Positions 10,034 to 18,997 of a DNA stretch of 64,000 nt are shown in pieces. Every line of letters begins with the position of its first letter. The first letter of the stretch is position 1. Below the pieces are notes generated by a model. That model ran no database searches and was not told where the DNA came from. It worked only from the letters and a program-made list of their open reading frames with translations. The stretch is from Trinickia diaoshuihuensis (GTDB taxonomy: Bacteria > Pseudomonadota > Gammaproteobacteria > Burkholderiales > Burkholderiaceae). The position numbers and the translations under genes were made by a program. The DNA is taken from NCBI RefSeq assembly GCF_003390925.1, contig NZ_QUBS01000081.1, forward strand, positions 186,001 to 250,000, in the 5' to 3' direction.

Positions 10034-10366
10034 ATGAAGTCATTCGTGTATGCAATGGTTGCGGCTTCCGCTTTGGCAGCCCCGCTCGCGTCCTACGCTC
10101 AAACGTCCGGCAACAACGGCCCGGTGACCCGCGCCGAAGTGCGCCAGGATTTGATCAACGTTGAACGCGCGGGCTACAACCCGAGCGCTCGGAGCCCCTA
10201 CTATCCGGACGATATCCAAGCGGCCGAACAGCGCCTGAACGCGCAACAAGGGCAAGAAGGTTACGGCGGCGTGAGCGCCGGTAGCTCGCAGTCGGGCGCC
10301 CCTTCGGCGGCCCGGCCGATGGGTACCGGCAACTCGCCGCAGCAATCGATCTACTTCGGCCAATAA
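10034..10366 (+). CDS. DUF4148 domain protein, secreted
   Basis: A protein of 110 residues with a typical Sec signal peptide (MKSFVYAMVAASALAAPLASYAQ, probable cut after SYA), so it is likely periplasmic. The core TRAEVRQDLINVERAGYNP, then YYPDDIQAAEQRL, is the DUF4148 signature that is abundant in Burkholderiaceae. The C-terminal part is rich in G, S and Q. ATG 10034 has GGAGG 6 bases upstream. The function of the family is not known to me. It is monocistronic, with a strong terminator downstream. Confidence 0.88.
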   Translation: MKSFVYAMVAASALAAPLASYAQTSGNNGPVTRAEVRQDLINVERAGYNPSARSPYYPDDIQAAEQRLNAQQGQEGYGGVSAGSSQSGAPSAARPMGTGNSPQQSIYFGQ

Positions 10367-10429
10367 AGGCAGCCGACGGAACGTGATCGCGCCCCATCGG
10401 TCAGACGGGTAGCGATCGGTCGGAATGCG

Positions 10430-10474
10430 ACTGGCTCGCTGTCCCCGCAAGGGGCGCGAGCCAGTTTTGTTTTG
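10430..10474 (+). terminator. Rho-independent terminator after the DUF4148 gene
   Basis: Arms ACTGGCTCG (10430-10438) and CGAGCCAGT (10457-10465) enclose an inner CCCCGCAAGGGG hairpin and are followed by TTTGTTTTG. This is a clear intrinsic terminator on the plus strand. Confidence 0.85.
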
Positions 10475-10628
10475 TCTTGCGGCGCGAGGGATGTACGATG
10501 CTCGGCGAGTACGATCGTGATAGACGAGAAACGTCCGTCCGCCGGCGCGGGCCATGGCCAGATGCCGGCGGACGGGTCCAAAAAGGCAACATCGCATCGA
10601 TCGAGGGCCGAGGGTGAAAACAGTGAGC

Positions 10629-11330
10629 ATGCGAGCACGACAGCGCCTCGTTTGGGCGCGCACTGCGTTGGCGCTGACCGGCGCAACGATTTTGGCCGGC
10701 TGCGCGACCGGCGATTGGTTTCAATCGCCGTTCGGATCTCAGCCTCAGTCCCAACCGGCCCAGAATGTCCGCGTTCCGGCAGGCTTTTATCGCGTCAATC
10801 CCGGCGATACGTTGCCGGGCGTCGCTAGCGCGTTCGGACAAAGCGCCGATCAGTTGGCGTTGTGGAACAACCTGCCGCGCACGGCAATGCTGACCCCGGG
10901 GCAAGTGCTGCGCGTGGCGCCGCCGCCCGGCGCCGCCGCGGGCACGAACGTCAACGAGCCGATCGTCGTGCGCCCCGCGTGGCCCGCCTATGGGCAAGTC
11001 GTCCGGCTCACGGGCGATGCGGGAAACACCAAGGGCATCCTCATCACCGGCCGCCCCGACGAGCCGGTCAAGGCCTCCGCGGACGGCAACGTCATTTACG
11101 TCGGTACCGGCATCGATCGATATAAATCGCTGGTCGTGGTTAAACACGGCGGCGATGTCGTGACCGGCTACGCGATCAACGGAGAGGTATTCGTCAAGGA
11201 AGGCGATGCCGTCAAACAGGGGCAACTGCTCGCGCAGATGGGCACCGATACCTCGGGGCGGGGCACCGTCGAATTCGAAATCCGCCGCGCCGGCAAGCCC
11301 GTCGATCCGCTCGCCTTGCTGCCGCGCTGA
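10629..11330 (+). CDS. LysM and degenerate LytM (M23) domain lipoprotein, NlpD-like
   Basis: A lipoprotein of 233 residues with lipobox LAGC (TILAGCATG) near residue 20. A LysM peptidoglycan-binding domain follows (FYRVNPGDTLPGVASAFG to LTPGQVLRV), then a LytM/M23 fold (VKASADGNVIYVGTGI to VEFEIRRAGKPVDPLALLP). Active M23 peptidases carry an HxH before the FEIR segment; here it reads GTVEFEIR, so the zinc site is gone. That is typical of NlpD/EnvC-type activators of N-acetylmuramoyl-L-alanine amidases in cell separation. It does not neighbour surE/pcm/rpoS as classical nlpD does, so it is probably a paralogue. ATG 10629 was chosen; GTG 10614 is an alternative. Confidence 0.85.
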   Translation: MRARQRLVWARTALALTGATILAGCATGDWFQSPFGSQPQSQPAQNVRVPAGFYRVNPGDTLPGVASAFGQSADQLALWNNLPRTAMLTPGQVLRVAPPPGAAAGTNVNEPIVVRPAWPAYGQVVRLTGDAGNTKGILITGRPDEPVKASADGNVIYVGTGIDRYKSLVVVKHGGDVVTGYAINGEVFVKEGDAVKQGQLLAQMGTDTSGRGTVEFEIRRAGKPVDPLALLPR

Positions 11331-11594
11331 TTTGCTCGATCTCCCCTTACGCTTCGCAGGCACCCGCCGTGCTCGCGTCCTTGTACAGCGACGCGGGCGC
11401 GGCGGCAGCCGTTTCACATTCGTATGAAACGCTTTCGGCCATGTCCCGCGGCGCGCGATCGCTTGGTTGCGCCCATGTCGGCAGGCCATGCTTCACGCCC
11501 GCTGCAAATGGCGTAACCTGAATGTTTCCGCGGTAGGCGTCCGGGGCCGCCCGCCAGCAAGGCGCATGCCGCTTGTTGTTCGAGGAGGAAATCG

Positions 11595-14048
11595 ATGACA
11601 GCCGTCGATCTGGAATTCGACCAGCTCAACAGTACCGTCGACGCGCTTAGGCGCTCCATCTCCAACCGCTTGATGTACGGCGTGGGAAAAGACGCCGTCG
11701 CCGCGAGGCCGCAAGATTGGCTCAATGCCGCGGCGCTTGCCGTGCGCGACCGGCTCGTGGCCCGTTGGATGACGACCACGCGGCAGCAGTACGAACAAGA
11801 CGTCAAACGCGTCTATTACCTGTCGATGGAATTTCTGATCGGCCGCACGTTCACGAATGCGCTGCTTGCGCTCGGCATCTACGATCAGATGAAAGAGGCG
11901 CTGGCGAGTCTAGGCGTCGACATGGAGGCCGTGATCGATCTCGAGCCCGATGCCGCGCTCGGCAATGGCGGCCTGGGCCGGCTGGCCGCCTGCTTTCTCG
12001 ACTCGATGGCTACGCTCGCCATCCCCGGTTTCGGCTACGGTATTCGATACGACTACGGCATGTTTCGTCAGCAGATCGTTGACGGCGAGCAGGTCGAGAC
12101 GCCGGACTATTGGTTGCGTGCCGGCAATCCGTGGGAATTCCCGCGCCCCGAGGTACAGTACATCGTGCATTTCGGCGGACGCACGATCGTGCGCGACGGA
12201 CAGACCGAATGGGTCGACACCGAGCACGTCAACGCGATGGCCTTCGACACCGTGATACCGGGCTTTGGGACGAGCGCGACGAATACGTTGCGGCTGTGGT
12301 CGGCGCGGGCCACCGAGGAACTCGACCTATCGGCGTTCAACCAAGGCGACTATCGCCGCGCCGTGGAGGCCAAGGAACATTCGGAGAACGTGTCGCGTCT
12401 GCTCTATCCCGACGATTCCACGCCCGCGGGCCGCGAATTGCGGCTGCGCCAGGAGTATTTCTTCGTCTCAGCGACGATGCAGGATCTGATTCGCCGCTAT
12501 CAGCGCACGCACAGTACGTTCGGACGTTTCGCGGAAAAAGTCGCGATCCACTTGAACGACACGCACCCCGTGCTCGCGATCCCCGAACTTATGCGCCTAC
12601 TCGTGGATATCCATCATGTGCCGTGGGACCGCGCATGGAAGATGGTGCATCAGGTGTTTTCCTATACGAATCACACGTTGATGCCCGAAGCGCTCGAAAC
12701 GTGGGATGTCGAGATGCTCGCGCGCTTGCTGCCGCGACACCTCGAAATCATCTTCGACATCAATGCCGATTTTTTGAAGGAGGCGAGCGAGCACTTCGGA
12801 CACGACATCGACGTCATTCGCCGCGTGTCGCTCGTCGACGAGTTCGGGCAGCGGCGCGTGCGCATGGCCCATCTGGCGATCGTCGCGAGCCAGAAAGTCA
12901 ACGGCGTCTCGCAGTTGCATTCGCAGTTGATGGAGCGCGAGTTCTTTAGCGAGTTCGCCCGTTTTTTTCCCGAGCGCTTCACGAACGTCACGAACGGGAT
13001 CACGCCCAGGCGCTGGTTGTCTCAAGCGAACCCGCCGCTGTCCAAGCTCATCGACTCGCATATCGGCACGAACTGGCGCACGGATCTGTTCGAACTATCG
13101 AAGCTGCGCGCGCTGAAAGACGACGCGGCGTTTACGTCCGAGTTCCGGGCGGCGAAACGGCGCAACAAGATTCGACTCGCCCAGCGTCTGCTGCACGAGA
13201 CCGGCTGCGTCGTGCATCCCGATGCGCTGTTCGACCTGCAAGTGAAGCGCATCCACGAGTACAAGCGGCAACTTTTGAACGTGCTGCACGTCATCGTCCG
13301 CTACAACCGCATCCGCGCGCGGCCCAACGAGGATTGGGTGCCTCGCGTCGTCATCTTCGCGGGCAAGGCCGCCTCCGCATACAAGATGGCGAAGACGATC
13401 ATCAAGCTGATCGGCGACGTCAGCGAGAAAATCAACCGCGATCCGGTCGTAGGGGATCGCCTGAAGGTCGTGTTCGTGCCGAATTACGGCGTGAGCGTGG
13501 CGGAAATGCTGATTCCGGCCGCGGACTTGTCGGAGCAGATTTCGATGGCGGGTACCGAGGCCTCTGGCACCGGCAACATGAAGCTTGCACTGAACGGAGC
13601 GCTGACGATCGGCACGATGGATGGCGCGAACATCGAGATCTGTGAAGCGGTGGGACGCGAGAACATGTTCATCTTCGGTCTCGCGGCCGACGGCGTCAGT
13701 GCCTTGCGGGCGTCCGGTTATCGGCCTCGCGAGATCTACGAGCGCGATCCCGAGCTACGGCTGGCGCTCGACCAGATTCGATCGGGGTACTTTTCCGACG
13801 GCGACCCGCATCGCTTTTCCGATATCTTCCATACGCTGGTGGATTGGGGCGACCACTACATGGTGCTCGCCGATTTCGCGGCGTTCGCCGCGGCTCAAGA
13901 CGCCGTCGATGCGCGTTTTCGCGACCCGCGCGGGTGGACTGCGAGCGCGATCGAAAACGTCGCCGGCATGGGGCGCTTTTCTTCCGACCGGACCATCGAC
14001 GAGTACGCGCAAAAGATCTGGCGCGTCAAGCGGCTATCGTTCGATTGA
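11595..14048 (+). CDS. glgP: Glycogen/starch phosphorylase
   Basis: Enzyme of 817 residues that releases glucose 1-phosphate from alpha-1,4-glucan using pyridoxal phosphate. It matches the family along its length: [79 protein letters not shown], and the PLP segment [19 protein letters not shown] with the PLP lysine at K663. The start has AGGAGG 8 bases upstream. No other glycogen gene is adjacent. Confidence 0.96.
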   Translation: MTAVDLEFDQLNSTVDALRRSISNRLMYGVGKDAVAARPQDWLNAAALAVRDRLVARWMTTTRQQYEQDVKRVYYLSMEFLIGRTFTNALLALGIYDQMKEALASLGVDMEAVIDLEPDAALGNGGLGRLAACFLDSMATLAIPGFGYGIRYDYGMFRQQIVDGEQVETPDYWLRAGNPWEFPRPEVQYIVHFGGRTIVRDGQTEWVDTEHVNAMAFDTVIPGFGTSATNTLRLWSARATEELDLSAFNQGDYRRAVEAKEHSENVSRLLYPDDSTPAGRELRLRQEYFFVSATMQDLIRRYQRTHSTFGRFAEKVAIHLNDTHPVLAIPELMRLLVDIHHVPWDRAWKMVHQVFSYTNHTLMPEALETWDVEMLARLLPRHLEIIFDINADFLKEASEHFGHDIDVIRRVSLVDEFGQRRVRMAHLAIVASQKVNGVSQLHSQLMEREFFSEFARFFPERFTNVTNGITPRRWLSQANPPLSKLIDSHIGTNWRTDLFELSKLRALKDDAAFTSEFRAAKRRNKIRLAQRLLHETGCVVHPDALFDLQVKRIHEYKRQLLNVLHVIVRYNRIRARPNEDWVPRVVIFAGKAASAYKMAKTIIKLIGDVSEKINRDPVVGDRLKVVFVPNYGVSVAEMLIPAADLSEQISMAGTEASGTGNMKLALNGALTIGTMDGANIEICEAVGRENMFIFGLAADGVSALRASGYRPREIYERDPELRLALDQIRSGYFSDGDPHRFSDIFHTLVDWGDHYMVLADFAAFAAAQDAVDARFRDPRGWTASAIENVAGMGRFSSDRTIDEYAQKIWRVKRLSFD

Positions 14049-14057
14049 ACCACTCGC

Positions 14058-14097
14058 GCCCGCCGCTCGATTGTCAGCAGCATCAGGAGCGGCGGGC
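14058..14097. terminator. Bidirectional terminator between glgP and the DUF6232-like gene
   Basis: Perfect 11-base GC-rich arms (GCCCGCCGCTC at 14058 and GAGCGGCGGGC at 14087) with an 18-base loop, exactly in the 56-base gap between two convergent genes. There is no T-run. Confidence 0.7.
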
Positions 14098-14104
14098 GTA
14101 CGCG

Positions 14105-14497
14105 TTACTGAGCCGTGGCCCCGTGAATCGATGCGAGCGCGCCTCGTAGTGCTTGATCGACGCGTTTGACGAAGTCGGGATCGGGGCTCGAGAGCGCTTC
14201 CCGGTCGCCGCTTTCAGTCGAGACCATGAGCCGGTGCTTGATGTCTTGCGTCGTCCATGCGAGGAGGCCGACAACGATCGTCATCACGCCGAGCGTGAGC
14301 GCGGCGCCCGAGGACCGGACGGCTCCGGCGGCGGCGACGGCCGCGCCAGCGAGCGACAGGGTGAGCGGCAGGACCTTATTCTTTTGAATCGTCTCGACGC
14401 GTGTGCTTTGAATCTCGCGCAACGAAAAGATCTGGCCGCCCGCGCTCAGCCCGTTGCGCGTGATCATGACGCCACGCTCGTTGAAGTTGTTATCCAT
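14105..14497 (-). CDS. DUF6232-like small membrane protein
   Basis: A protein of 130 residues. The N-terminal beta part (GVMITRNGLSAGGQIFSLREIQSTRVETI) resembles a PH-like segment. Two adjacent hydrophobic helices follow (LPLTLSLAGAAVAAAGAV and ALTLGVMTIVVGLLAW), then a polar tail reading KHRLMVSTESGDREAL. This layout fits DUF6232-type proteins, and the function is unknown. It is the downstream neighbour of glgP in convergent orientation. Confidence 0.65.
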   Translation of the reverse strand: MDNNFNERGVMITRNGLSAGGQIFSLREIQSTRVETIQKNKVLPLTLSLAGAAVAAAGAVRSSGAALTLGVMTIVVGLLAWTTQDIKHRLMVSTESGDREALSSPDPDFVKRVDQALRGALASIHGATAQ

Positions 14498-14594
14498 CGA
14501 GAAACGTTGGAACGGAGGTGATTGGGCCGTCAGCCTAGCAGATAATGGCGCGCCGCGTCATCGGACACGGCGCCGCACCGCCTGGGGCCTCGCT

Positions 14595-14849
14595 TCAGCA
14601 CAGTTCGTCGAAGTACACGCGCCCTGGAATATGCGAAGCGACGAGCCTTGCGATATCCGTATCGGTGTACTCGGCCGGCACGACGCATCGATTCGACGGG
14701 GAATCTTTGTGCATCGTCCATTCGACGAGCCGGTAAGTGCGCCCCCAAGGGCGTTGGACGGGCATGGACACGCGGCAGCTTTGGACCGGTAGTGCGTGCT
14801 GCCGCTTGAGCATCGTGCGCAGATGCTTGAACACCGTATCTTCGATCAT
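14595..14849 (-). CDS. Hypothetical protein, 84 residues
   Basis: Not recognised. It is a small basic soluble protein with no signal peptide or membrane segment. Readable parts are MIEDTVFKHLRTMLKRQHALPVQ and EYTDTDIARLVASHIPGRVYFDELC. A good ribosome site (AAGGGAAA) precedes the start by about 6 bases. Upstream on the same strand lie a strong terminator hairpin (14906-14933) and a PmrA-box-like repeat (14973-14989), so expression may be regulated or attenuated. Confidence 0.6.
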   Translation of the reverse strand: MIEDTVFKHLRTMLKRQHALPVQSCRVSMPVQRPWGRTYRLVEWTMHKDSPSNRCVVPAEYTDTDIARLVASHIPGRVYFDELC

Positions 14850-14905
14850 CGCCGTTTCCCTTTACGGCGCCGCACGGGCCGTGCGGCCGCCACGCGTAGG
14901 ACTTT

Positions 14906-14933
14906 AAAAAAACGCCGCCGATGCTCCGGCGGC
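14906..14933 (-). terminator. Rho-independent terminator, minus strand
   Basis: Read on the minus strand, GCCGCCG (14933-14927), a 6-base loop and CGGCGGC are followed by G and seven T (14912-14906). It is a textbook intrinsic terminator. It lies 170 bases beyond the stop of the LysR gene at 15104 and 57 bases before the start of the 84-residue ORF. Confidence 0.85.
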
Positions 14934-14972
14934 TCAACAGGGGTGGTATGGGATGCATGGTCGCAGCCCAGA

Positions 14973-14989
14973 ATTAAGCCAACCTTAAA
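14973..14989 (-). promoter_or_regulatory. PmrA-box-like direct repeat
   Basis: On the minus strand this reads TTTAAG-GTTGG-CTTAAT. It fits the YTTAAK-N5-YTTAAK pattern known for PmrA/BasR-type OmpR-family regulators. It sits 40 bases upstream of the terminator hairpin. No mapped promoter supports it. Confidence 0.4.
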
Positions 14990-15103
14990 GGAACGCGGTG
15001 TTTCGCACGCACTTTGATTTGTCGCCAATGCTTGAAATTGCAGGTAACGCGCTGAATGCTAAGGTTTTTCTTATGTGATCGGGTGCCGCCATGTAATACC
15101 TCG

Positions 15104-15994
15104 TCACACTTTCCGCGGATCACCGGACATGGTGCGCATACCTTTGCGGGCATCGACTTCGTCGAAAATCATCTGGGCGAATTCGGCGGCGTGCGGTAAG
15201 TCGTCGTTGTGCAGGATCACGAACTCGACGTCCGGCAATGGCGGAAGACCTTCGGTTGCACCGAGCTCGCGCAATTCGTCGCCGATCATGCTGTATGGCA
15301 GTGGGGCAATCGCGATACCGGCTCGCGCGAACATATGAACCCCCATGGCGCTAGGACTTTCACATGCGATCCGATACGGCATGCCGACCAACGCGAGTGC
15401 CTTCATAGCCGCTTCCCGGAACGGACACGGATCGGGAAAGCACGCTAGCGGCACCTCGCCTTCGGGAAGCGGCTCATGCCGCGCGAATGCCCAGGCGAGC
15501 GGTTCGCGCCAGAGCGTCGTACCGTTGTCCAATGGAGCGCACCGGCTACCGACCACGACATCGAAGTCTCCTTTCGCGTGCCGTCGAAACAAGCGGTCGC
15601 CAATGTCGACGGTCAGATCCAACCGCAAGCCGCGGCGCGCGGTGCCGAAGCGGCGCATGGCGTCGGGGAGCCATCCGCTTGCAAAGTCCTCCGAAACGCC
15701 GATGCGCAGCTTTCCGCCGTACTCGTTATCGGTCCCCAATCGGCCTCTTGCTTCCTCGCTCAGATTCAACATGGCGCGTGCGTAGGCGAGCAGGATTTCG
15801 CCATGCTCCGTCAGCGCGACATTGCGCGTATCGCGCACGAGCAGCGCACGTCCGACCTGTTCCTCCAGACGGACTACCTGCGCACTTACCGCGGATTGAC
15901 TCAAATGCAGCCTGCGGCCCGCGCCAGTGAAGCTTCGGGTGTCGGCGACGGCGACGAACGTATGGAGCAGGGCGGTGTCGAGCGGACGGTTCAT
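15104..15994 (-). CDS. LysR-family transcriptional regulator
   Basis: A regulator of 296 residues. Winged HTH: LLHTFVAVADTRSFTGAGRR, then LSQSAVSAQVVRLEEQVG. The effector domain starts GGKLRIGVSEDFASGWLP. It is divergent from the azoreductase gene with 130 bases between the starts, and that region carries an inverted repeat suited to LysR binding. It probably regulates the azoreductase; the inducer is unknown. Confidence 0.92.
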   Translation of the reverse strand: MNRPLDTALLHTFVAVADTRSFTGAGRRLHLSQSAVSAQVVRLEEQVGRALLVRDTRNVALTEHGEILLAYARAMLNLSEEARGRLGTDNEYGGKLRIGVSEDFASGWLPDAMRRFGTARRGLRLDLTVDIGDRLFRRHAKGDFDVVVGSRCAPLDNGTTLWREPLAWAFARHEPLPEGEVPLACFPDPCPFREAAMKALALVGMPYRIACESPSAMGVHMFARAGIAIAPLPYSMIGDELRELGATEGLPPLPDVEFVILHNDDLPHAAEFAQMIFDEVDARKGMRTMSGDPRKV

Positions 15995-16002
15995 TGATCA
16001 CC

Positions 16003-16021
16003 GATCGAGGTTAATTCGATC
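16003..16021. promoter_or_regulatory. Candidate LysR operator between the LysR gene and azoreductase
   Basis: Inverted repeat GATCGA-N7-TCGATC just upstream of the LysR start and in an AT-rich divergent region. It has the size and place of a LysR recognition site. Confidence 0.45.
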
Positions 16022-16124
16022 ATCTAATATCGTTTCAAAATTATAAGCGCGCTGGGTAGGCTGCGAATACGGCGAGCGACAGTGCATCGAAGCTGTTGCC
16101 GTTCACCTCTAAGGGACTGGTGCC

Positions 16125-16757
16125 ATGACTCGCGTGCTCTATATCGAAGGCTCACCCAACAAGACGCATTCGGCGTCCATCGACGTATGCGGCGCATTTC
16201 TCGATGCGTATCTGACGGCGCATCCGGATCACGTCATTGAAAAGTTCGACGCGTGGGAGGAGGAACTGCCCGAGTTCGACGCAGACGCGCTCGCCGCGAA
16301 ATACGCGGGTCTCGCCGGGGAAGCGTTTACACCGAAGCAGTCGGCCGCATGGCGGCGCATCGAAGCGCTCGCGGCGCCCTTTCACGAAGCGGACAAGTTG
16401 CTGTTCGGGGTGCCGCTATGGAATTTCAGCATTCCGTACAAGCTGAAACATCTGATCGACTTAATTTCGCAGAAGGACGTGCTTTTCTCGTTCGACGGCT
16501 CGGGTTTCGCCGGTTTGTTGCGGGGGAAAAAAGCCGCGGTCGTCTATGCCCGCGGACTCAGTTACACGTCGCCGGGCAGCTTCACGCCGGCCAGCGAGTT
16601 CGACCTTCAGCGTCCCTATATGGAAACCTGGCTTAAGTTCGTAGGAGTGACGGACGTCGTCGGCATTGTGGTCGAGCGCACTTTGTTCGGCCCCGACGGC
16701 AAGGCAGATCGAAGCCGGGCGATCGAAGAGGCCCGCTCGATCGCGCGCGAGTTCTGA
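16125..16757 (+). CDS. azoR: FMN-dependent NADH-azoreductase family
   Basis: A flavodoxin-fold quinone/azo reductase of 210 residues. The N-terminus MTRVLYIEGSPNKTHSAS is the FMN phosphate-binding loop. VPLWNFSIPYKLKHLIDLI (MxNFxxP type) and YARGLSYTSPGS are further family motifs. It probably reduces quinones or azo compounds with NAD(P)H. It is divergent from a LysR gene. AAGGGA precedes the ATG by 9 bases. Confidence 0.9.
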   Translation: MTRVLYIEGSPNKTHSASIDVCGAFLDAYLTAHPDHVIEKFDAWEEELPEFDADALAAKYAGLAGEAFTPKQSAAWRRIEALAAPFHEADKLLFGVPLWNFSIPYKLKHLIDLISQKDVLFSFDGSGFAGLLRGKKAAVVYARGLSYTSPGSFTPASEFDLQRPYMETWLKFVGVTDVVGIVVERTLFGPDGKADRSRAIEEARSIAREF

Positions 16758-16794
16758 CTGCCGCGCTTGCATGCCCGCGCGCGTCCCGCTTTCA

Positions 16795-16862
16795 AATCAG
16801 CGACTTAGGCCATCCGCCCTCAGGTTACCCACAACCTTGCCAACAAAATCTGGGGATAACCC
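16795..16862. repeat. 68-base dispersed repeat, copy A
   Basis: Shares AATCAG, CACTTAGGC-like, GTTACCCACAACCTTGC and ACAAAATCTGGGGATAACCC, at the same spacing and total length, with 30068-30135. The end GGGGATAACCC and the inner GTTACCCAC resemble DnaA-box-like sequence. It lies in an intergenic gap downstream of a gene, as the other copy does. Confidence 0.8.
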
Positions 16863-16988
16863 TGTCGTTCTCCACAAGCGGGCGCGCGCCGGTGCCCGTG
16901 CGCCCTGACATCCTCTATCTCCGACCCTAGGGGTAAACACAAATGCCCCATGACTCCCCTGGCGATCTAGAATTTGCTCAATTCATAG

Positions 16989-17008
16989 ATAGCAAAAACG
17001 CTTGCTAT
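16989..17008. promoter_or_regulatory. Palindromic operator ATAGCAA-N6-TTGCTAT, copy 1
   Basis: Perfect 7-base arms with a 6-base centre, 36 bases before the monooxygenase start. The same arms and spacing occur at 20725-20744 before the MBL gene. It is probably the site of one of the two IclR proteins encoded between them. Confidence 0.7.
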
Positions 17009-17043
17009 AGTTTAATTTGCAGTCAGGAGAGGCAGGAGACGCC

Positions 17044-18738
17044 ATGACGGTCGATTACCAAAAGCTGCGGTTCGACTACGTTCGAGCCGCCGAGCACGAC
17101 GTTCCGACGCAGGCGTTACACCCGGTCGTCGTCGTAGGCGCGGGACCGGTGGGTCTTGCTGCGGCGATCGATCTCGCGCAGCAAGGCGTCGACGTGGTTC
17201 TGGTGGACAACGACGACACGCTCTCGACCGGCTCCCGGGCGATCTGCTTCGCCAAGCGCACGCTCGAGATCTTCGATCGCTTGGGCTGCGGCAACCGCAT
17301 GGTCGAAAAGGGCGTGAGTTGGAACGTAGGGAAGGTGTTCTTCCAGGACGAGCTCATCTACACGTTCAATTTATTGCCGGAAGCGGGGCACGCGCGCCCG
17401 GCGTTCATCAACCTGCAGCAGTATTACGTCGAAGGCTACCTCGCCGAAAGAGCCATGGCGCTCGATAACATCGAGATTCGGTGGAAGAGCAACGTGGCCG
17501 GCGTCACGCAATGCGACGATCACGTCGAGTTGCAAATCGAAACGCCGGACGGCACGTATCCTTTGAGGGCCCAATACGTGATCGCCGCGGACGGTGCACG
17601 AAGCCCGATTAGAAATATGCTTGGTCTCGATAGCCATGGCCGTACGTTCAAGGATCGCTTTTTGATCGCCGACGTGAAGATGAAGGCGCCGTTCCCCACG
17701 GAACGCTGGTTTTGGTTCGATCCTCCCTTTCATCGCAATCAGTCCGTGCTGCTCCATCGTCAGCCCGACGACGTCTGGCGAATCGATTTTCAGTTGGGCT
17801 GGGATGCCGATCCCGTCGCGGAGAAAGCGCCGGAGAAAGTCATTCCGCGCGTGAAGGCACTACTCGGCGAAAACGTCGAATTCGAACTCGAGTGGGTCAG
17901 CGTCTACACTTTTTCGTGCGTGCGGATGGACTCGTTCCGTCATGGCCGCGTCTTGTTTGCCGGCGATAGCGCGCATGGCGTGTCGCCGTTCGGCGCGCGC
18001 GGCGCGAACAGCGGCGTGCAGGATGGAGACAACCTCGCCTGGAAGTTGCGGCTCGTGCTCGATGGCAAGGCGCCCGACGACTTGCTCGATACGTATGCGT
18101 CCGAACGTGAATTTGCCGCCGACGAGAACATTCGCAATTCGACGCGCTCGACCGATTTCATTACGCCCAAGAGCGCGGTGTCTCGACTGTTCCGCGACGC
18201 GACGCTCAAGCTCGCGAAAGACTGTGCGTTCGCGCGGCGCATCGTCAACAGCGGCAGGCTATCGGTGCCGTGCGTGCTGTCCGGCTCGCCGCTGAATACG
18301 CCCGATGCCGCGGGCGATACGTTCGCCGGTCCGATGGTCCCCGGCGCCGTTTGCATCGACGCACCCGTCTCGATCGACGGCAAACCCGCCTGGTTTTTGA
18401 ACGCAACGGCGAACAGCGCATTCACCGGTATCTATTTTCCAGGCCTGGATGACGACGCGGCGAAGATGGCTGAGCAACTGAACGCGCTGCGCCGGCTGCC
18501 GATCGGCGTGCAGTCCGTCATCGTCATTGCACGCGGCGCTCGGGTGCCGCCGATTCCGGAGGCGACGATCGTGGAAGACGTCGAAGGTCTCGTCACCGAC
18601 CGCCTCGACGCGCGTCCCGGCACGTTCTATTTGCTTCGTCCCGATCAGCATGTCTGCGCACGCTGGCGGCAACTCGATGTGCGCTCGATTTCGGCCGCGG
18701 TCGATCGCGCGACCTGCAACGCGACTTTGAACGGTTGA
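17044..18738 (+). CDS. FAD-dependent aromatic monooxygenase (MhpA/PheA-like)
   Basis: A flavoprotein hydroxylase of 564 residues. Rossmann motif VVVVGAGPVGLAAAIDLA at 28-45 (GAGPVG 32-37), the DG motif ADGARSPIRNMLG, and the GD motif RVLFAGDSAHGVSPFGARGANSGVQD. A thioredoxin-like C-terminal domain follows, as in phenol- and 3-hydroxyphenylpropionate-type hydroxylases. It is expected to hydroxylate a phenolic ring using NAD(P)H and O2. A DUF2783 gene follows after 6 bases, and a palindromic operator lies upstream. Substrate candidates are 3-hydroxyphenylacetate or another hydroxyaryl acid, as inference only. GGAGA precedes ATG 17044 by about 5 bases. Confidence 0.85.
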   Translation: MTVDYQKLRFDYVRAAEHDVPTQALHPVVVVGAGPVGLAAAIDLAQQGVDVVLVDNDDTLSTGSRAICFAKRTLEIFDRLGCGNRMVEKGVSWNVGKVFFQDELIYTFNLLPEAGHARPAFINLQQYYVEGYLAERAMALDNIEIRWKSNVAGVTQCDDHVELQIETPDGTYPLRAQYVIAADGARSPIRNMLGLDSHGRTFKDRFLIADVKMKAPFPTERWFWFDPPFHRNQSVLLHRQPDDVWRIDFQLGWDADPVAEKAPEKVIPRVKALLGENVEFELEWVSVYTFSCVRMDSFRHGRVLFAGDSAHGVSPFGARGANSGVQDGDNLAWKLRLVLDGKAPDDLLDTYASEREFAADENIRNSTRSTDFITPKSAVSRLFRDATLKLAKDCAFARRIVNSGRLSVPCVLSGSPLNTPDAAGDTFAGPMVPGAVCIDAPVSIDGKPAWFLNATANSAFTGIYFPGLDDDAAKMAEQLNALRRLPIGVQSVIVIARGARVPPIPEATIVEDVEGLVTDRLDARPGTFYLLRPDQHVCARWRQLDVRSISAAVDRATCNATLNG

Positions 18739-18744
18739 ACGACC

Positions 18745-18948
18745 ATGAGCCATCTCAATCTCGATCCGAACATCGCGGACATGGACGCGTTCTACGAGCA
18801 ACTGATCGACACGCACCAGGGGCTGAGCGACGCGGATAGCCATATGCTGAACGCGAAGCTCGTCCTGTTGCTCGCGAATCATATTGGCGACATGGACGTC
18901 CTTAAAGAGGCCTTCGCGAAGGCTCGCTCGGGCCTCGTACCGGCTTAG
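18745..18948 (+). CDS. DUF2783 small protein, monooxygenase partner
   Basis: A small acidic protein of 67 residues (LDPNIADMDAFYEQLIDTHQ, then LSDADSHMLNAKLVLLLANHIGD), all helical by appearance, matching DUF2783. It lies 6 bases after the FAD monooxygenase, so the two are co-translated. A small coupling protein is known for the 3-hydroxyphenylacetate 6-hydroxylase MhaAB of Pseudomonas putida. A similar role here is possible but unproven. Confidence 0.75.
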   Translation: MSHLNLDPNIADMDAFYEQLIDTHQGLSDADSHMLNAKLVLLLANHIGDMDVLKEAFAKARSGLVPA

Positions 18949-18997
18949 CCTAGTCTCTTCAGGACCAAGCCAGCGTCAAGTTGGGCTCAAGCCGGGC

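Noticed and set aside
11411-11430. Inverted repeat GTTTCA...TGAAAC before glgP
   Set aside because: Only 6-base arms, no partner copy found and no clear promoter nearby.
14846-15028. 60-codon minus-strand ORF before the 84-residue gene
   Set aside because: It contains the intrinsic terminator and the PmrA-like region is upstream of it; the sequence has no family features.
16795-16862. DnaA-box-like sequence as a replication origin
   Set aside because: The element recurs at 30068, has no cluster of boxes and no dnaA, parAB or repA gene nearby.
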